From CAWGOF01 sp963824225 (GTDB lineage: Bacteria; Acidobacteriota; Polarisedimenticolia; Polarisedimenticolales; Polarisedimenticolaceae): a DNA stretch of 64,000 nt. A program made the position numbers and the translations under genes. The notes beneath the pieces were generated by a model. That model worked only from the letters and a program-made list of their open reading frames with translations, searched no databases and had not been told where the DNA came from. The stretch lies in NCBI GenBank assembly GCA_963824225.1, contig CAWGOF010000003.1, positions 992,001 to 1,056,000 on the forward strand, written 5' to 3'. Below are positions 63,000-64,000 of the stretch, piece by piece; position 1 is the first letter of the stretch; the number at the start of each line of letters is the position of its first letter.

Positions 63000-64000
63000 T
63001 CGTGCCGGGACTCGGCGGCCTCAGGCCGTGCTACCGCCGCGTCCTGGGTGCGCCCGATCCGCTCGATCTGTTCCAGCGCCTGTACGCCCGCGAGCGCTAC
63101 GGGTTCCTGTACGAGTCGCGCGAGGAGCACGGCGGACGCGGGCGGTTCTCGTTCCTCGGCGCGCGGCCGCTGGCGACGTTCCGGGCCAAGGACCAGCGCA
63201 TTCGCGTGGACCACGACCTGGGAACCGGCGTCGCCACCGGCCGGCCGCTCGACGCGCTGCGCGCGTTCCTCGGATCGGGCGTCGAGTCCTTGCCCGTGGC
63301 CACGTTCCCTGGCGGCGCCGTGGGCTACCTGGGGTACGACTTCGTGCGGACTCTCGAGCCCGTCGGCGCGGGGCCGCCCGACGATCTCGGCTTGCCCGAT
63401 GCGTACTTCGTCCTGCCGAGTGAGGTGCTGATCGTCGATCACCTGGATCAGGTCGTGCACCTCGTGCGCTACGGCGACGACGGAGCAAGCTCGCGGCTCG
63501 ACGCCCTGGCCGAGGCGTGCGCGCGGAGCGAGGGCCAGGATCCGGCGATCGCGCCTCAGCCGCACGAGGCGATCGGGCCCGTGCGCTCGAACCTCGATCG
63601 CCCGGCCTTCGCCCTGTCGGTCGAGCGGGCGCGCCGGCACATCTTCGACGGGGACGCGTACCAGATCGTGCTGTCGCGGCGGTTCGAGTTCGACGCGCGC
63701 GTGAACCCGCTGCGCCTGTACGCCGCGCAACGCGAGACGAACCCGTCGCCGTACCTGTACTACCTGGCTCTCGACGGCCTGTACTTCGCCGGCTCGTCGC
63801 CCGAGGCGCTGGTCCGGCTCACCGGGCGCCGCGTCGTCGCCCGGCCGCTCGCCGGGACGCGGCCGCGCGGCGCCACACCTTCGGACGACCTGCGTCTCGA
63901 GCGCGAGCTGCTTGCGGATCCCAAAGAGCGCGCCGAGCACGTCATGCTCGTCGACCTCGCACGCAACGACCTCGGTCGCGTGTGTCGCACGGGCACGGTC
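62996..64000 (+). CDS. trpE: Anthranilate synthase component I (3' end outside the window)
   Basis: 335 residues visible and still open at the window end. The N-terminal domain contains YGFLYESREEHGGRGRFSFL, related to the Trp feedback-site motif of TrpE, and the chorismate-binding domain begins with DGDAYQIVLSRRFEF and FAGSSPEALVRLTGRRVVARP. It converts chorismate plus ammonia or glutamine to anthranilate. TrpG is not seen and may follow. It is the last visible gene of the operon. Confidence 0.93.
   Translation, partial: MIVPGLGGLRPCYRRVLGAPDPLDLFQRLYARERYGFLYESREEHGGRGRFSFLGARPLATFRAKDQRIRVDHDLGTGVATGRPLDALRAFLGSGVESLPVATFPGGAVGYLGYDFVRTLEPVGAGPPDDLGLPDAYFVLPSEVLIVDHLDQVVHLVRYGDDGASSRLDALAEACARSEGQDPAIAPQPHEAIGPVRSNLDRPAFALSVERARRHIFDGDAYQIVLSRRFEFDARVNPLRLYAAQRETNPSPYLYYLALDGLYFAGSSPEALVRLTGRRVVARPLAGTRPRGATPSDDLRLERELLADPKERAEHVMLVDLARNDLGRVCRTGTV

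Noticed and set aside
1..64000. Search for tRNA, rRNA, IS elements, prophage and CRISPR arrays
   Set aside because: Nothing with a recognisable cloverleaf, transposase, phage gene or regularly spaced repeat was seen by reading; tRNAscan-SE and Infernal would settle the RNA part.

Overview
The window is 64 kb of uniformly GC-rich, densely coded bacterial DNA. It carries lipoproteins with lipoboxes, an outer-membrane-type beta-barrel, a TRAP transporter, periplasmic enzymes, ECF sigma/anti-sigma pairs and a Ser/Thr kinase with a PD40 propeller. This mix suggests a Gram-negative-type environmental bacterium, with Acidobacteriota or a neighbouring deep phylum as my best guess from gene content. 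No tRNA, rRNA, CRISPR array, prophage or transposase was recognised.

Layout. 1-3.3 kb: end of a molybdenum hydroxylase FAD subunit (4-hydroxybenzoyl-CoA reductase beta-like), a secreted protein of unknown function, a PAS-GGDEF-PilZ protein and a secreted heavy-metal-binding protein. 3.4-8.4 kb: a TraB protein, divergent from a DprE1-DprE2-UbiA-EamA operon that looks like polyprenyl-phosphate-arabinose synthesis plus a possible flippase. 8.4-17.4 kb (minus strand): two tandem secreted glycosidase-like paralogues, an S9 peptidase with an MFS transporter, and a secreted three-repeat protein. 17.5-21 kb: a PilT/GspE-like ATPase, a membrane protein with a winged-helix regulator, a frameshifted undecaprenyl diphosphate synthase and an anchored beta protein. 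21.2-31.3 kb: a large secreted phosphatase, a cyclic-2,3-diphosphoglycerate-synthetase-like GTPase with an FAD monooxygenase, a beta-barrel, a GlxA-type regulator with a secreted DJ-1 protein, and a CCA-adding-type nucleotidyltransferase. 31.3-40.1 kb: kinase-methyltransferase-Rieske/FAD reductase operon, a MazF remnant, then an ECF sigma/anti-sigma/TPR-CHAT operon. 40.1-47.9 kb: a giant secreted HExxH protein, a secreted MsrBA, and a second ECF operon (sigma, HEAT-repeat anti-sigma, DUF4097 protein). 47.9-50.1 kb: a peptidyl-dipeptidase Dcp gene broken by many frameshifts. 50.2-57.4 kb: a Uma2 nuclease, a TRAP operon, a cysteine-synthase-like enzyme, a lipoprotein and a methyltransferase. 57.4-64 kb: a tryptophan operon (leader, trpD, trpC, trpF, trpB, trpA, aroF, trpE) controlled by a recognisable attenuator.

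Themes. Several operon heads have a -10-like hexamer only 6-8 nt before the start codon and no Shine-Dalgarno, which implies leaderless mRNAs; the trp leader peptide is one of them. Four large secreted proteins share a Cys-containing Fn3-like module. Two long-armed hairpins behind genes share a sequence next to the right arm and resemble REP elements. The most hypothesis-rich loci are the sigma/anti-sigma/CHAT operon, the DprE1-DprE2-UbiA-EamA operon and the leaderless trp attenuator.
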